Assembly (NCBI GenBank): GCA_017430675.1
Contig: JAFRMM010000143.1
Coordinates: forward strand, 1-17,884
Origin: Prevotella sp.
GTDB lineage: Bacteria; Bacteroidota; Bacteroidia; Bacteroidales; Bacteroidaceae
Reading direction: 5' to 3'
Length of the DNA stretch: 17,884 nucleotides
The notes under the pieces were generated by a model, which did not search any database, was not told the origin of the DNA, and worked only from the letters and a program-made list of their open reading frames with translations. Both the position numbers and the translations under genes were made by a program. Every line of letters begins with the position of its first letter. The stretch's first letter is position 1. Below, piece by piece: positions 8,535 through 13,822 of this stretch.

Positions 8535-9370
8535 GTGGTCATCTTCATCAATTTCCACTTATCGCCGACCTTCTTGAAGCGCAGTTCCAGTTCCAGGCCG
8601 TTGGCCACGCCACGCAAGAGGAATATCTTCTCATTTCCAGAGGGCTGCGGCTTGCCATAGACAATATTATAGAGCAATTTCGCTGGCAGGGTCGGCGCGA
8701 ACGCCTCCCAGGTATCTGGCGTGATCAGACCCTCCATCATGTTGAAGTCGTCATCAGGATCAGGTCCCACGAACTGCACCGTCGCGTTCAGGCTCTTCAC
8801 CTGGAAGGCGCTGTCGGAGGCGAACTTCTGGTAGAAGGCGAGGAAGTCGGCATTGGCATTCTCCTCGATGGTCGTCACCTGAATGCCTTTCATCATCCAG
8901 GCACCCTTGATACGCTGGAACAGATAGTTCGTCACGCGGTTTTTCTTCAGTTGTATCTTCTCCACAATGGCCTCGGTGACTGCCGTGTCCTTCATCAGCG
9001 CCATCTGCTGGTCGTCGTTGAAGAGCAGGGTGTAATACCCCTGGCGCATGAAGAAATGCTCCATCTGCCACTTCTCCTTTTCGATCTGACTGGTCTTGCC
9101 CTCCTCCGTCTCCCGCAGGGGGAAGATGATGCGCTCCTTCTGCAGCCGCTTGTTGGCTGCGAAGTTAAAGACGAAGTCGTCGAACATCGCGTCGGCCGCC
9201 CGTGGCATCGGAGCCTCGGTGATCAACAACTCCAGCGTGTCCGTCTCTGTCACTTCTGTCGTGTCGGCAACGGAATCGGCGGGCATCTCGTCCGTCTGGC
9301 CCGACCGCTTCCCCGTACAGGAAAACATCAGCAGCACCATTGCGAAAACCGCCATACAAAACCTTTTCAT
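8531..9370 (-). CDS. Lipoprotein of unknown function (possibly DUF4348-like)
   Basis: A 279-residue protein with a lipoprotein signal, MKRFCMAVFAMVLLMFSC, lipidated at Cys18. A Thr/Asp/Glu-rich spacer (about 20-50) follows, then a globular domain (about 60-279) with MFDDFVFNFAANKRLQKERI near 61-80 and a final LELRFKKVGDKWKLMKM. The FNFA...RIxFPL pattern resembles what I remember of DUF4348 lipoproteins of Bacteroidales, but I cannot verify that. It is the first gene of the operon with murB and the metallo-hydrolase, sharing a four-base overlap with murB. ATG 9370 was chosen because it begins the signal peptide; the ORF is open 39 bases upstream. Confidence 0.82.
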   Translation of the reverse strand: MKRFCMAVFAMVLLMFSCTGKRSGQTDEMPADSVADTTEVTETDTLELLITEAPMPRAADAMFDDFVFNFAANKRLQKERIIFPLRETEEGKTSQIEKEKWQMEHFFMRQGYYTLLFNDDQQMALMKDTAVTEAIVEKIQLKKNRVTNYLFQRIKGAWMMKGIQVTTIEENANADFLAFYQKFASDSAFQVKSLNATVQFVGPDPDDDFNMMEGLITPDTWEAFAPTLPAKLLYNIVYGKPQPSGNEKIFLLRGVANGLELELRFKKVGDKWKLMKMTT

Positions 9371-9417
9371 TGACGTATCAAAACCAATCAGTCCTAATGA
9401 TTCTCCCAAAATTTCTG

Positions 9418-9425
9418 CAAAATTA
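9418..9425 (-). promoter_or_regulatory. Candidate -7 element of the lipoprotein-murB-hydrolase operon
   Basis: On the minus strand TAATTTTG matches TAnnTTTG, 47 bases before the lipoprotein ATG at 9370. No good TTTG is seen at the expected -33 position. The DNA between this and the pheS promoter is a run of ATGAATTAT-like words. Confidence 0.45.
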
Positions 9426-9468
9426 CAAAATAATTTGAATTATGAATTATAAATTATGAATTATTTTG

Positions 9469-9476
9469 TACCTTTG
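9469..9476 (+). promoter_or_regulatory. -7 element of the pheS promoter
   Basis: TACCTTTG, a common form of the Bacteroidetes -7 element, ends 27 bases before the pheS ATG at 9504. The -33 region is AT-rich and has no clear TTTG. Its position argues against an in-frame ATG at 9456, which lies upstream of this element. Confidence 0.6.
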
Positions 9477-9503
9477 CACGCAAATTTGAAAAATCATCAG
9501 AAT

Positions 9504-10562
9504 ATGATACTGGATAAGATTGACGAACTGCTCAAGGAAGTGCAGGAATTAAGCGCGAAGAACGCAGAGGAGGTGGAGCAACTCCGACTGAAATACCTCA
9601 GCAAGAAGGGTGAGATCACGGCCCTGATGAATGATTTCCGCAATGTGGCAGCCGACCAGAAGAAGACCGTTGGCATGAAGATCAACGAACTGAAGACCCT
9701 GGCCACGGAGCGCATCAACCAGTTGCGCGAGGATTGCGAGACGCAGGAGACGGGCGAAGAGGCCATTGACCTGACGCGCACGCCCTACCCCATCCAACTC
9801 GGCACGCGCCATCCCCTGACTATCGTCACCAACGAGATTATCGATATCTTCTCCCGCATGGGCTTTGTCCTGGCCGACGGTCCTGAGGTGGAGGATGACA
9901 ACCACATCTTCACGAAGATGAACTTCGCAGCAGATCATCCTGCCCGTGACATGCAGGATACTTTCTTCGTCAGCCAGCATCCCAATGATGTCACGAAGAA
10001 CATCCTGTTGCGCTCGCATACCTCTTCTGTCCAGGCTCGTGTGATGGAGCGTCTGCACACAGAGGATGGCAAACTCTCCGAGCCCATCCGCGTGATCTGT
10101 CCAGGCCGCGTCTATCGCAATGAGGCCATCACAGCCCGTGCCCACTGCTTCTTCCATCAGGTGGAAGGACTCTATATCGACAAGAACGTATCATTCACCG
10201 ATCTCAAGCAGGTGCTGCTCTCCTTCGCCAAGGAGATGTTCGGTCCTGACACGAAGATCCGTCTGCGCCCCAGTTATTTCCCCTTCACAGAACCCTCTGC
10301 AGAGATGGATATCTCCTGCTTCATCTGCGGTGGAGATGGTTGTGGCTTCTGCAAGCATACGGGTTGGGTGGAGATCCTCGGTTGTGGTATGGTCGATCCC
10401 AACGTGCTCGAACTCTGTGGCATCGACTCGAAGATCTACTCCGGCTATGCCTTTGGCATGGGTGTGGAGCGCATCACGAACCTGAAGTATCGCGTCTCCG
10501 ACCTCCGTATGTTCTCCGAGAACGATACCCGCTTCCTCGAGGAGTTCGAGTCCGCCAGTTAA
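9504..10562 (+). CDS. pheS: Phenylalanine--tRNA ligase, alpha subunit
   Basis: Catalytic alpha subunit of the alpha2beta2 phenylalanyl-tRNA synthetase; 352 residues. A coiled-coil tRNA-binding N-terminus (about 1-85) precedes the class II catalytic core. Visible are GRVYRNEAITARAHCFFHQV (201-220, motif 2 region), FPFTEPSAE (259-267) and the motif 3 sequence GMGVERI (318-324). A CFICGGDGCGFC cluster (Cys272, 275, 280, 283) is a likely zinc knuckle of the kind I recall in Bacteroidetes PheS. The ORF is open to 9456, but MILDKIDELL at 9504 is the family-like start and lies after the promoter. pheT is not adjacent, as is usual in Bacteroidetes. It converges on the macro-like gene with 12 bases between stops. 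Confidence 0.97.
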   Translation: MILDKIDELLKEVQELSAKNAEEVEQLRLKYLSKKGEITALMNDFRNVAADQKKTVGMKINELKTLATERINQLREDCETQETGEEAIDLTRTPYPIQLGTRHPLTIVTNEIIDIFSRMGFVLADGPEVEDDNHIFTKMNFAADHPARDMQDTFFVSQHPNDVTKNILLRSHTSSVQARVMERLHTEDGKLSEPIRVICPGRVYRNEAITARAHCFFHQVEGLYIDKNVSFTDLKQVLLSFAKEMFGPDTKIRLRPSYFPFTEPSAEMDISCFICGGDGCGFCKHTGWVEILGCGMVDPNVLELCGIDSKIYSGYAFGMGVERITNLKYRVSDLRMFSENDTRFLEEFESAS

Positions 10563-10574
10563 TCACATCACCTT

Positions 10575-10955
10575 TTACCAGCCTGGGGGCAGCACGATGT
10601 TGGCCACCTCATGGGCTTTCTCGAACAGGGGCGCGATCTCCTCGTCCGTAAAGCCGGCGATGCCACAGCCGATGCGGGTGACGAGGAACGTCAGGTCCTG
10701 ACGGCTCCTGGCAAAATCGATGAACTCATCCACGTATGGCTTGATGGTCTCCACCCCACCCTGCATCGTGGGAATGCCATAACTACGGCCCTGCAGACCG
10801 ACACCCTGGCCCATGATGGCACCAAACTTCCTGTAGGCGACCCACGCCGCCCCGCCACCATGCATGCCAGCGAGGTTACTGCCGAAGACGAAGATCTCAT
10901 TGGGTCCTAACGCCGTGATCCGCTCTGGGGTTGTACGTTTCTGTTCCATATTCAT
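10575..10955 (-). CDS. Macro-domain-like protein (A1S_2505-type)
   Basis: A 126-residue protein. NEIFVFGSNLAGMHGGGAA (about 19-37), QGVGLQGRSYGIPT (about 50-63) and FLVTRIGCGIAGF (about 90-102) follow the pattern of small macro-like proteins annotated as A1S_2505 family. The GSN..G.HGGGAA loop corresponds to the ADP-ribose-binding loop of macro domains. ADP-ribose or nucleotide binding is therefore plausible; no activity can be read directly. The ATG follows the stop of the AlkZ-related gene with no gap (TGA then ATG), so the two genes are a tight operon under one promoter. The link to DNA repair comes only from that partner. Confidence 0.78.
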   Translation of the reverse strand: MNMEQKRTTPERITALGPNEIFVFGSNLAGMHGGGAAWVAYRKFGAIMGQGVGLQGRSYGIPTMQGGVETIKPYVDEFIDFARSRQDLTFLVTRIGCGIAGFTDEEIAPLFEKAHEVANIVLPPGW

Positions 10956-11630
10956 TCAACTTTTGATGAGTTTCAGTATCTGTTTGTCGGAGGCATGGGG
11001 AAGGATAGCCTTGAAGTGGGCCAAGAGACGGTCGAAGGACTCCTCTGGCGTACGGGTGCACTGGCATGCCTCACGGCCATGAAGTTGTTCTGGCGTCGTG
11101 AGCAGCGACCAGCCCCAGCCGTATTCATTGCCATGCTTGTCTATGGGATAGACGAAGTCCTCCGTGACGACGCGACAGGCCATCTGCAGACGGGTGACAT
11201 AGCCGTCAAACTTGCTACGCATCTTAGGACCCGTAAAGCCACAGGCAGCGCGCAGTTCACGGGTGATCAGAGGCCCCTGCTCCTGTATGGTAAACAGGAC
11301 TGTCTCCTCGATGGAACCCTCCGACGGCGCAGGATGCAGGTGGCGGCGGTAGTTGCAGAAGTCAGGCCACCACTCACGACTGATGAAGCCCGCCTTGCCA
11401 GCGAAGAACTTGCCATAGACGCAGTTGCCCTCCGTGATGATCGGCCCCTTCCACTTCCACAGCGGCCAGTCCCAGCCACCATCAGGCAGCACCACGTAGC
11501 GACAGTCGTCGGCCACCATCTCCTCAGCCGAATAGCCGCGGATGCCACTGTCCAACAACGGCAGGAAACCGACCTCCTGGATCAGTTCCATCACCTGCGC
11601 ACAACTGTATATCTCACGATTCCATTTCAT
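10956..11630 (-). CDS. AlkZ-related winged-helix protein
   Basis: A 224-residue protein resembling those named AlkZ-related in Bacteroidetes. They share the winged-helix folds of the YcaQ/AlkZ DNA glycosylase family, whose E. coli member removes crosslinked bases. Family-like stretches are GFLPLLDSGIRGYSAEEMV (about 21-39), a Trp-rich WDWPLWKWKGPI (about 53-64) and a winged-helix segment with GPLITRELRAACGF and FDGYVTRLQM (about 118-150), ending YGWGWSLLT. The QxQ-type catalytic motif of true AlkZ is not evident, and the protein is about half its length, so glycosylase activity is doubtful and DNA binding more likely. It is the first gene of an operon with the macro-like gene and has a very clear promoter at 11647-11677. 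Confidence 0.75.
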   Translation of the reverse strand: MKWNREIYSCAQVMELIQEVGFLPLLDSGIRGYSAEEMVADDCRYVVLPDGGWDWPLWKWKGPIITEGNCVYGKFFAGKAGFISREWWPDFCNYRRHLHPAPSEGSIEETVLFTIQEQGPLITRELRAACGFTGPKMRSKFDGYVTRLQMACRVVTEDFVYPIDKHGNEYGWGWSLLTTPEQLHGREACQCTRTPEESFDRLLAHFKAILPHASDKQILKLIKS

Positions 11631-11646
11631 ACGACCATATTTTCTG

Positions 11647-11677
11647 CAAAGATAATCTTTTCTCCCGAATTATCCAA
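11647..11677 (-). promoter_or_regulatory. Promoter of the AlkZ-related / macro-like operon
   Basis: On the minus strand TATCTTTG (11647-11654) matches TAnnTTTG, with TTG (11675-11677) 20 bases upstream. It stands 17 bases before the ATG at 11630. Confidence 0.75.
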
Positions 11678-11687
11678 GATGATCTTG
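11675..11687. promoter_or_regulatory. 13-bp palindrome over the -33 element; possible operator
   Basis: CAAGATGATCTTG has perfect 6-bp arms around one base and includes the TTG of the -33 element. A repressor binding here would block the promoter of the AlkZ-related operon. This is inferred from position only. Confidence 0.35.
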
Positions 11688-11713
11688 CACTATTTTCTCA
11701 AAAAGAAAATCAC

Positions 11714-11765
11714 TTTACCTTTCAGCCGAGAGTTTATCGCCTGATTATCAGGCAGTTCGGCTGAA
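11714..11765. repeat. Hairpin H1 (left copy), TTCAGCCGA...TCGGCTGAA
   Basis: Arms TTCAGCCGA (11721-11729) and TCGGCTGAA (11757-11765) enclose a second perfect stem, GCCTGAT/ATCAGGC (11739-11745 and 11747-11753). A T-run follows at 11771-11776. The left edge TTTACCTTTCAGCCG (11714-11728) returns inverted at 13760-13774, and AGTTCGGCTGAA (11754-11765) returns inverted at 13723-13734. The hairpin plus T-run could end plus-strand transcription, but no plus-strand gene leads into it. Confidence 0.8.
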
Positions 11766-11785
11766 GGGCGTTTTTTATGGTTGGC

Positions 11786-11814
11786 GTGGATCATTTTGTC
11801 TTATACGTATCGGA
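11786..11814 (+). repeat. 29-bp direct repeat, copy 1
   Basis: Identical over 29 bases to 13492-13520. It contains ATCATTTTGTCTTATACG and the palindrome ATACGTAT. Confidence 0.85.
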
Positions 11815-12021
11815 TAATTCGGAAGGACAGATACTGTCTTAAAAACTTTAAATCGGAGGGACTTTGATTCTCTTGGAAGAAATCAATCATCTGTCCCCTT
11901 GATCTCCACAGACGTGGTGAACTTCAGCAGATGATACTGCTTAAATATGGTTTAAAAAATGAACAAAACCACGCCGTCTGCGCCGTTATATATGTAACAT
12001 GCTGAATACCAGCATACAAAA
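11815..12021. other. Non-coding stretch with inverted repeats, no gene seen
   Basis: GGACAGAT (11825-11832) pairs with ATCTGTCC (11889-11896). Between them, TTGATT and AATCAA flank a small stem. No credible start-to-stop coding region or tRNA is visible. The stretch could fold as RNA, but no plus-strand promoter was found ahead of it. Confidence 0.4.
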
Positions 12022-12050
12022 GACGGCTAGGTTGGTCTAAAACCGCGCCG
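12022..12050. repeat. 29-bp inverted repeat, left arm
   Basis: A perfect inverted copy of 12313-12341. Key bases are GACGGCTAGGTTGG and ACCGCGCCG at the two ends. A weaker match continues on the outer side of both arms (down to about 11960 on the left and up to about 12410 on the right), so the two halves are diverged copies of one unit of roughly 100 bp in opposite orientation. Confidence 0.9.
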
Positions 12051-12086
12051 ATACCGCGCCGATACCCCGCCGATACCCCGCCGTCA
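12043..12086. repeat. 11-bp GC-rich tandem repeat, about four units
   Basis: Units CCGCGCCGATA, CCGCGCCGATA, CCCCGCCGATA and CCCCGCCGTCA follow one another without gaps. The first overlaps the end of the 29-bp inverted repeat arm. Confidence 0.9.
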
Positions 12087-12118
12087 AAAAATGCTCTATG
12101 TTTTGCCAAATAAGCAGT

Positions 12119-12160
12119 GCTCTAGAGAAATTAGTCATTGCTTTAGAGAAATTAGTCAAT
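12119..12160. repeat. 21-bp tandem repeat, array 1 (two units and a fragment)
   Basis: Two units sharing TAGAGAAATTAGTCA with a 21-base period (12119-12139 and 12140-12160). A third begins as GCTTTA and turns into the CTTTACG anchor at 12162. Confidence 0.88.
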
Positions 12161-12161
12161 G

Positions 12162-12188
12162 CTTTACGCTCCAATTCTCTAGAGAATT
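12162..12188. repeat. 27-bp anchor with 16-bp palindrome, copy 1
   Basis: CTTTACG, four free bases, then the perfect palindrome AATTCTCTAGAGAATT (12173-12188). The same arrangement with the same spacing returns at 13646-13672. Confidence 0.8.
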
Positions 12189-12197
12189 CATCCAAGC

Positions 12198-12247
12198 AGT
12201 GGCACTATAGCGAAGGATAGTGGCACTATAGCGAAGGATAGTGGCAC
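12198..12247. repeat. 21-bp tandem repeat, array 2 (two units and 8 bases)
   Basis: Two exact 21-base units beginning AGTGGCACTATAGCG (12198-12218 and 12219-12239), followed by AGTGGCAC. Confidence 0.92.
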
Positions 12248-12312
12248 CTCATCGGAAAGGGATAGCCCCACCGACTCCTATTGATTTTGACGGCACAGTA
12301 TCGGCTAGGTTA

Positions 12313-12341
12313 CGGCGCGGTTTTAGACCAACCTAGCCGTC
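12313..12341. repeat. 29-bp inverted repeat, right arm
   Basis: Perfect reverse complement of 12022-12050; 262 bases lie between the arms. A partial third copy of the motif (ACGGCTAGGACGGCGC) follows at about 12378-12393. Confidence 0.9.
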
Positions 12342-12442
12342 GTGTACATATTGACAATCAGCAAGTTACTTTAATAACGGCTAGGACGGCGCAGTTTTAC
12401 ATTGTATTTTTACGCATCCAACATGAAAACTTCCTGTTTTTA

Positions 12443-12558
12443 GACCTTATACCCAGGGGATGTCTCCACGACTATATCCCCGACTATATATTATCTTTCA
12501 TATCTTTACTAACGTGTTCCAAAATGGAACATACACAATGGTGTCAGGAACTATTGTG
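12443..12558. repeat. Words shared with 13354-13402, including a REP-like hairpin
   Basis: GACCTTATACCCAGG (12443-12457) returns at 13390-13404. A hairpin with TGTTCC/GGAACA arms sits at 12515-12531. The REP-like hairpin CACAAT (12534-12539) ... ATTGTG (12553-12558) carries GTCAGGAACT in its loop. GTCAGGAACTATTGTG (12543-12558) is identical to 13365-13380. Confidence 0.75.
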
Positions 12559-12583
12559 CTATTATATCTCAGGAGAAGAATGA

Positions 12584-13075
12584 TTATTTGCTATATCCTT
12601 CTTTAATATCTTGACTTATAACTGGAGCCAGATATGCATGACATTCGCGATAAATAAGATGGAAATAATAGGTATCATCTATACCTTTAACTGTAATCAC
12701 AGAAAGATGAACATCATCAATATCGTGTAGACTTACATACCTTTCGAACATCAATCTAAACAAATTACTCCGGTATTCTTGAGGAGGCATTGATGTTTTC
12801 TTCGTATGAGGTATCGGGTTAATAAAATCACAATAATAGAATATCATAACGTTATCATACTCTTGGAAGAAATCTGCTATTACCTTCTCAATGGCAGCCA
12901 GCATATCATGACCAGTAGGCGAATCACCAACCAATCTACGCAGATCAATGCCAATTACCTTGACACCACTAATAATCTTAAGCGTATCCTGAGAAAAAAG
13001 AACGGTGTCTTCCGATAGTGTTATATGGTATATGTCACCTTCATCTGTAGAAAGTAACCTAACAAAGTCTTCCAT
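12584..13075 (-). CDS. Hypothetical protein, second gene of a small operon
   Basis: A 163-residue soluble protein that I do not firmly recognise. It begins MEDFVRLLSTDEGDIYHITL and alternates likely beta strands (about 32-48, VKVIGIDLRRL) and helices (about 57-72, MLAAIEKVIADFFQEY). A hydrophobic strand VMIFYYCDF (about 76-84) and a helical FRLMFERYVSL follow, ending with SVITVKGIDDTYYFHLIYR. The layout loosely recalls Bacteroidetes DUF6169-type proteins, but that is a weak impression. No signal peptide or membrane helix is seen. The ATG lies 6 bases after the stop of the 52-codon gene, under one strong promoter. Base composition is AT-richer than in the housekeeping genes, as in the mcrBC region. 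Confidence 0.75.
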   Translation of the reverse strand: MEDFVRLLSTDEGDIYHITLSEDTVLFSQDTLKIISGVKVIGIDLRRLVGDSPTGHDMLAAIEKVIADFFQEYDNVMIFYYCDFINPIPHTKKTSMPPQEYRSNLFRLMFERYVSLHDIDDVHLSVITVKGIDDTYYFHLIYRECHAYLAPVISQDIKEGYSK

Positions 13076-13081
13076 GTTTAA

Positions 13082-13240
13082 TCAAACATGAATAACAGTA
13101 GCGTTTTCGTATTCTCCATTTTCCCAACGCTCCTGAATCTTAGCAAGCCTCTTGGCCTTCTCTTCACCCATCTTGCGAAGCCTGTTCATACAAGCCTTTG
13201 TTGGGTTTTTAATGACCGTGTCACTAATTGTATATGCCAT
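13082..13240 (-). CDS. Small charged protein of 52 residues, first gene of the pair
   Basis: A 52-codon ORF starting MAYTISDTVIKNP and continuing through a Lys/Arg/Glu-rich helical stretch (MNRLRKMGEEKAKRLAKIQ, about residues 18-36) to GEYENATVIHV. ATG 13240 lies 21 bases after a near-ideal promoter, and the 163-residue gene begins 6 bases after its stop. Promoter placement and spacing are the main reasons to accept so short a gene. The function is unknown. A small charged protein before a larger soluble one is a layout seen in toxin-antitoxin pairs, but no known toxin or antitoxin motif is visible. Confidence 0.68.
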   Translation of the reverse strand: MAYTISDTVIKNPTKACMNRLRKMGEEKAKRLAKIQERWENGEYENATVIHV

Positions 13241-13261
13241 AAACATCTATCTTTTCGGGGG

Positions 13262-13293
13262 CAAAGATAAGAAGTTTTTCTATAACATCCAAA
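13262..13293 (-). promoter_or_regulatory. Promoter of the 52/163-residue gene pair
   Basis: On the minus strand TATCTTTG (13262-13269) and TTTG (13290-13293) are separated by 20 bases, a full match to the Bacteroidetes consensus. It stands 21 bases before the ATG at 13240. Confidence 0.8.
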
Positions 13294-13353
13294 TAATTTG
13301 CAAGAAAAATGCATTTATCCCTCTGTCTCAGTATGTCAGGGAACGCAACAAAA

Positions 13354-13404
13354 AACACAAAAGGGTCAGGAACTATTGTGTTATTTTTCGACCTTATACC
13401 CAGG
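13354..13404. repeat. REP-like hairpin and shared word, second copy
   Basis: Arms AACACAA (13354-13360) and TTGTGTT (13376-13382) enclose GGTCAGGAACTA. GACCTTATACCCAGG follows at 13390-13404. Compared with 12534-12558 the loop is kept while the arms differ in sequence yet still pair. Confidence 0.75.
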
Positions 13405-13454
13405 CACCTGGCATGCAGATTGCAAAGAAAACTTCCTCACCCATCCCCAAGTAC

Positions 13455-13491
13455 CTGTCCCCAAGGCTGGTCCCCAAGGCTGGCAAGGCTG
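13455..13491. repeat. Short tandem repeat around GTCCCCAAGGCTG
   Basis: GTCCCCAAGGCTG appears twice in a row with a 13-base period. A shortened unit GCAAGGCTG follows, running up to the second 29-bp direct repeat. Confidence 0.75.
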
Positions 13492-13520
13492 GTGGATCAT
13501 TTTGTCTTATACGTATCGGA
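13492..13520 (+). repeat. 29-bp direct repeat, copy 2
   Basis: Identical to 11786-11814 and in the same orientation, about 1.7 kb away. It does not precede a recognisable gene. Confidence 0.85.
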
Positions 13521-13591
13521 AAGTCTGTGCCGTATGCTTTTTTTCAGTTTGTCCCAGGCCTTGGGACGAAAATTTGGCAGTACTTTAGCGT

Positions 13592-13646
13592 CGTATAGTG
13601 GCTCCGTAGGATCGTATAGTGCCTCCGTAGGATCGTAAAGTGGCAC
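13592..13646. repeat. 21-bp tandem repeat, array 3 (two units and a fragment)
   Basis: Two units of CGTATAGTG(G/C)CTCCGTAG plus GAT (13592-13612 and 13613-13633) differ at one base. The third unit starts CGTAAAGTGGCAC and merges into a 19-base palindrome, CGTAAAGTGGCACTTTACG (13634-13652). Confidence 0.9.
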
Positions 13647-13672
13647 TTTACGACTGGATTCTCGAGAGAATT
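13646..13672. repeat. 27-bp anchor with near-palindrome, copy 2
   Basis: CTTTACG, four free bases, then GATTCTCGAGAGAATT. This differs from the first copy (12162-12188) at two of 16 palindrome positions and keeps the same spacing and orientation. As in copy 1, a 21-bp array ends at its left side. Confidence 0.8.
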
Positions 13673-13722
13673 TTACCAAAGGAGGACCCTCTGGAAACCT
13701 ACTCACCACCCCTTTTTTACCA

Positions 13723-13774
13723 TTCAGCCGAACTTTCTGAATATTATCGAATTACGCACCGGCTGAAAGGTAAA
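13723..13774. repeat. Hairpin H2 (right copy), inverted relative to H1
   Basis: Arms TTCAGCCG (13723-13730) and CGGCTGAA (13760-13767). CGGCTGAAAGGTAAA (13760-13774) is a perfect inverted copy of 11714-11728, and TTCAGCCGAACT (13723-13734) of 11754-11765. The loop sequence is not conserved. Confidence 0.8.
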
Positions 13775-13776
13775 TG

Positions 13777-13798
13777 AAATAAATTTTTCAATTTATTT
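13777..13798. terminator. AT-rich stem-loop downstream of mcrC
   Basis: AAATAAATT and AATTTATTT form a perfect 9-bp stem with a 4-base loop, 25 bases past the mcrC stop. It could mark the end of the mcr transcript, but the stem has little G+C and no T-run follows on the minus strand, so a terminator role is weakly supported. Confidence 0.35.
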
Positions 13799-13822
13799 GA
13801 GCACATTCTAACGCTGAGATGT

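Noticed and set aside
11721..11776. Rho-independent terminator at H1
   Set aside because: A hairpin and T-run are present, but no plus-strand gene ends upstream, the inner loop is long, and the T-run starts five bases after the stem. The inverted second copy lacks a T-run.
12119..12247. Possible CRISPR array
   Set aside because: Units follow one another directly with no unique spacers, only two to three units each, and no cas gene is in the window.
11924..12583. Two small ORFs (11924-12109 minus, 12281-12583 plus) that share a GAVLDQPSR...ITA(Q/R)TA(W/Q)F peptide pattern
   Set aside because: The similarity comes from the inverted DNA repeat at 12022-12050 and 12313-12341 and its flanks. Both ORFs run through tandem repeats, lack promoters and have no gene-like neighbours. 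They are better seen as readings of repeat DNA, though a decayed gene cannot be excluded.
13152..13598. Plus-strand ORF of 148 codons over the promoter of the small gene pair
   Set aside because: It runs through a near-ideal minus-strand promoter, a REP-like hairpin and tandem repeats, and has no promoter or family features.
13497..13709. Minus-strand ORF of 70 codons with LYDPTE-type seven-residue repeats
   Set aside because: The peptide repeats are what any 21-bp array gives in an open frame. The arrays at 12119-12247 do not keep such a frame, and no start signal is present.
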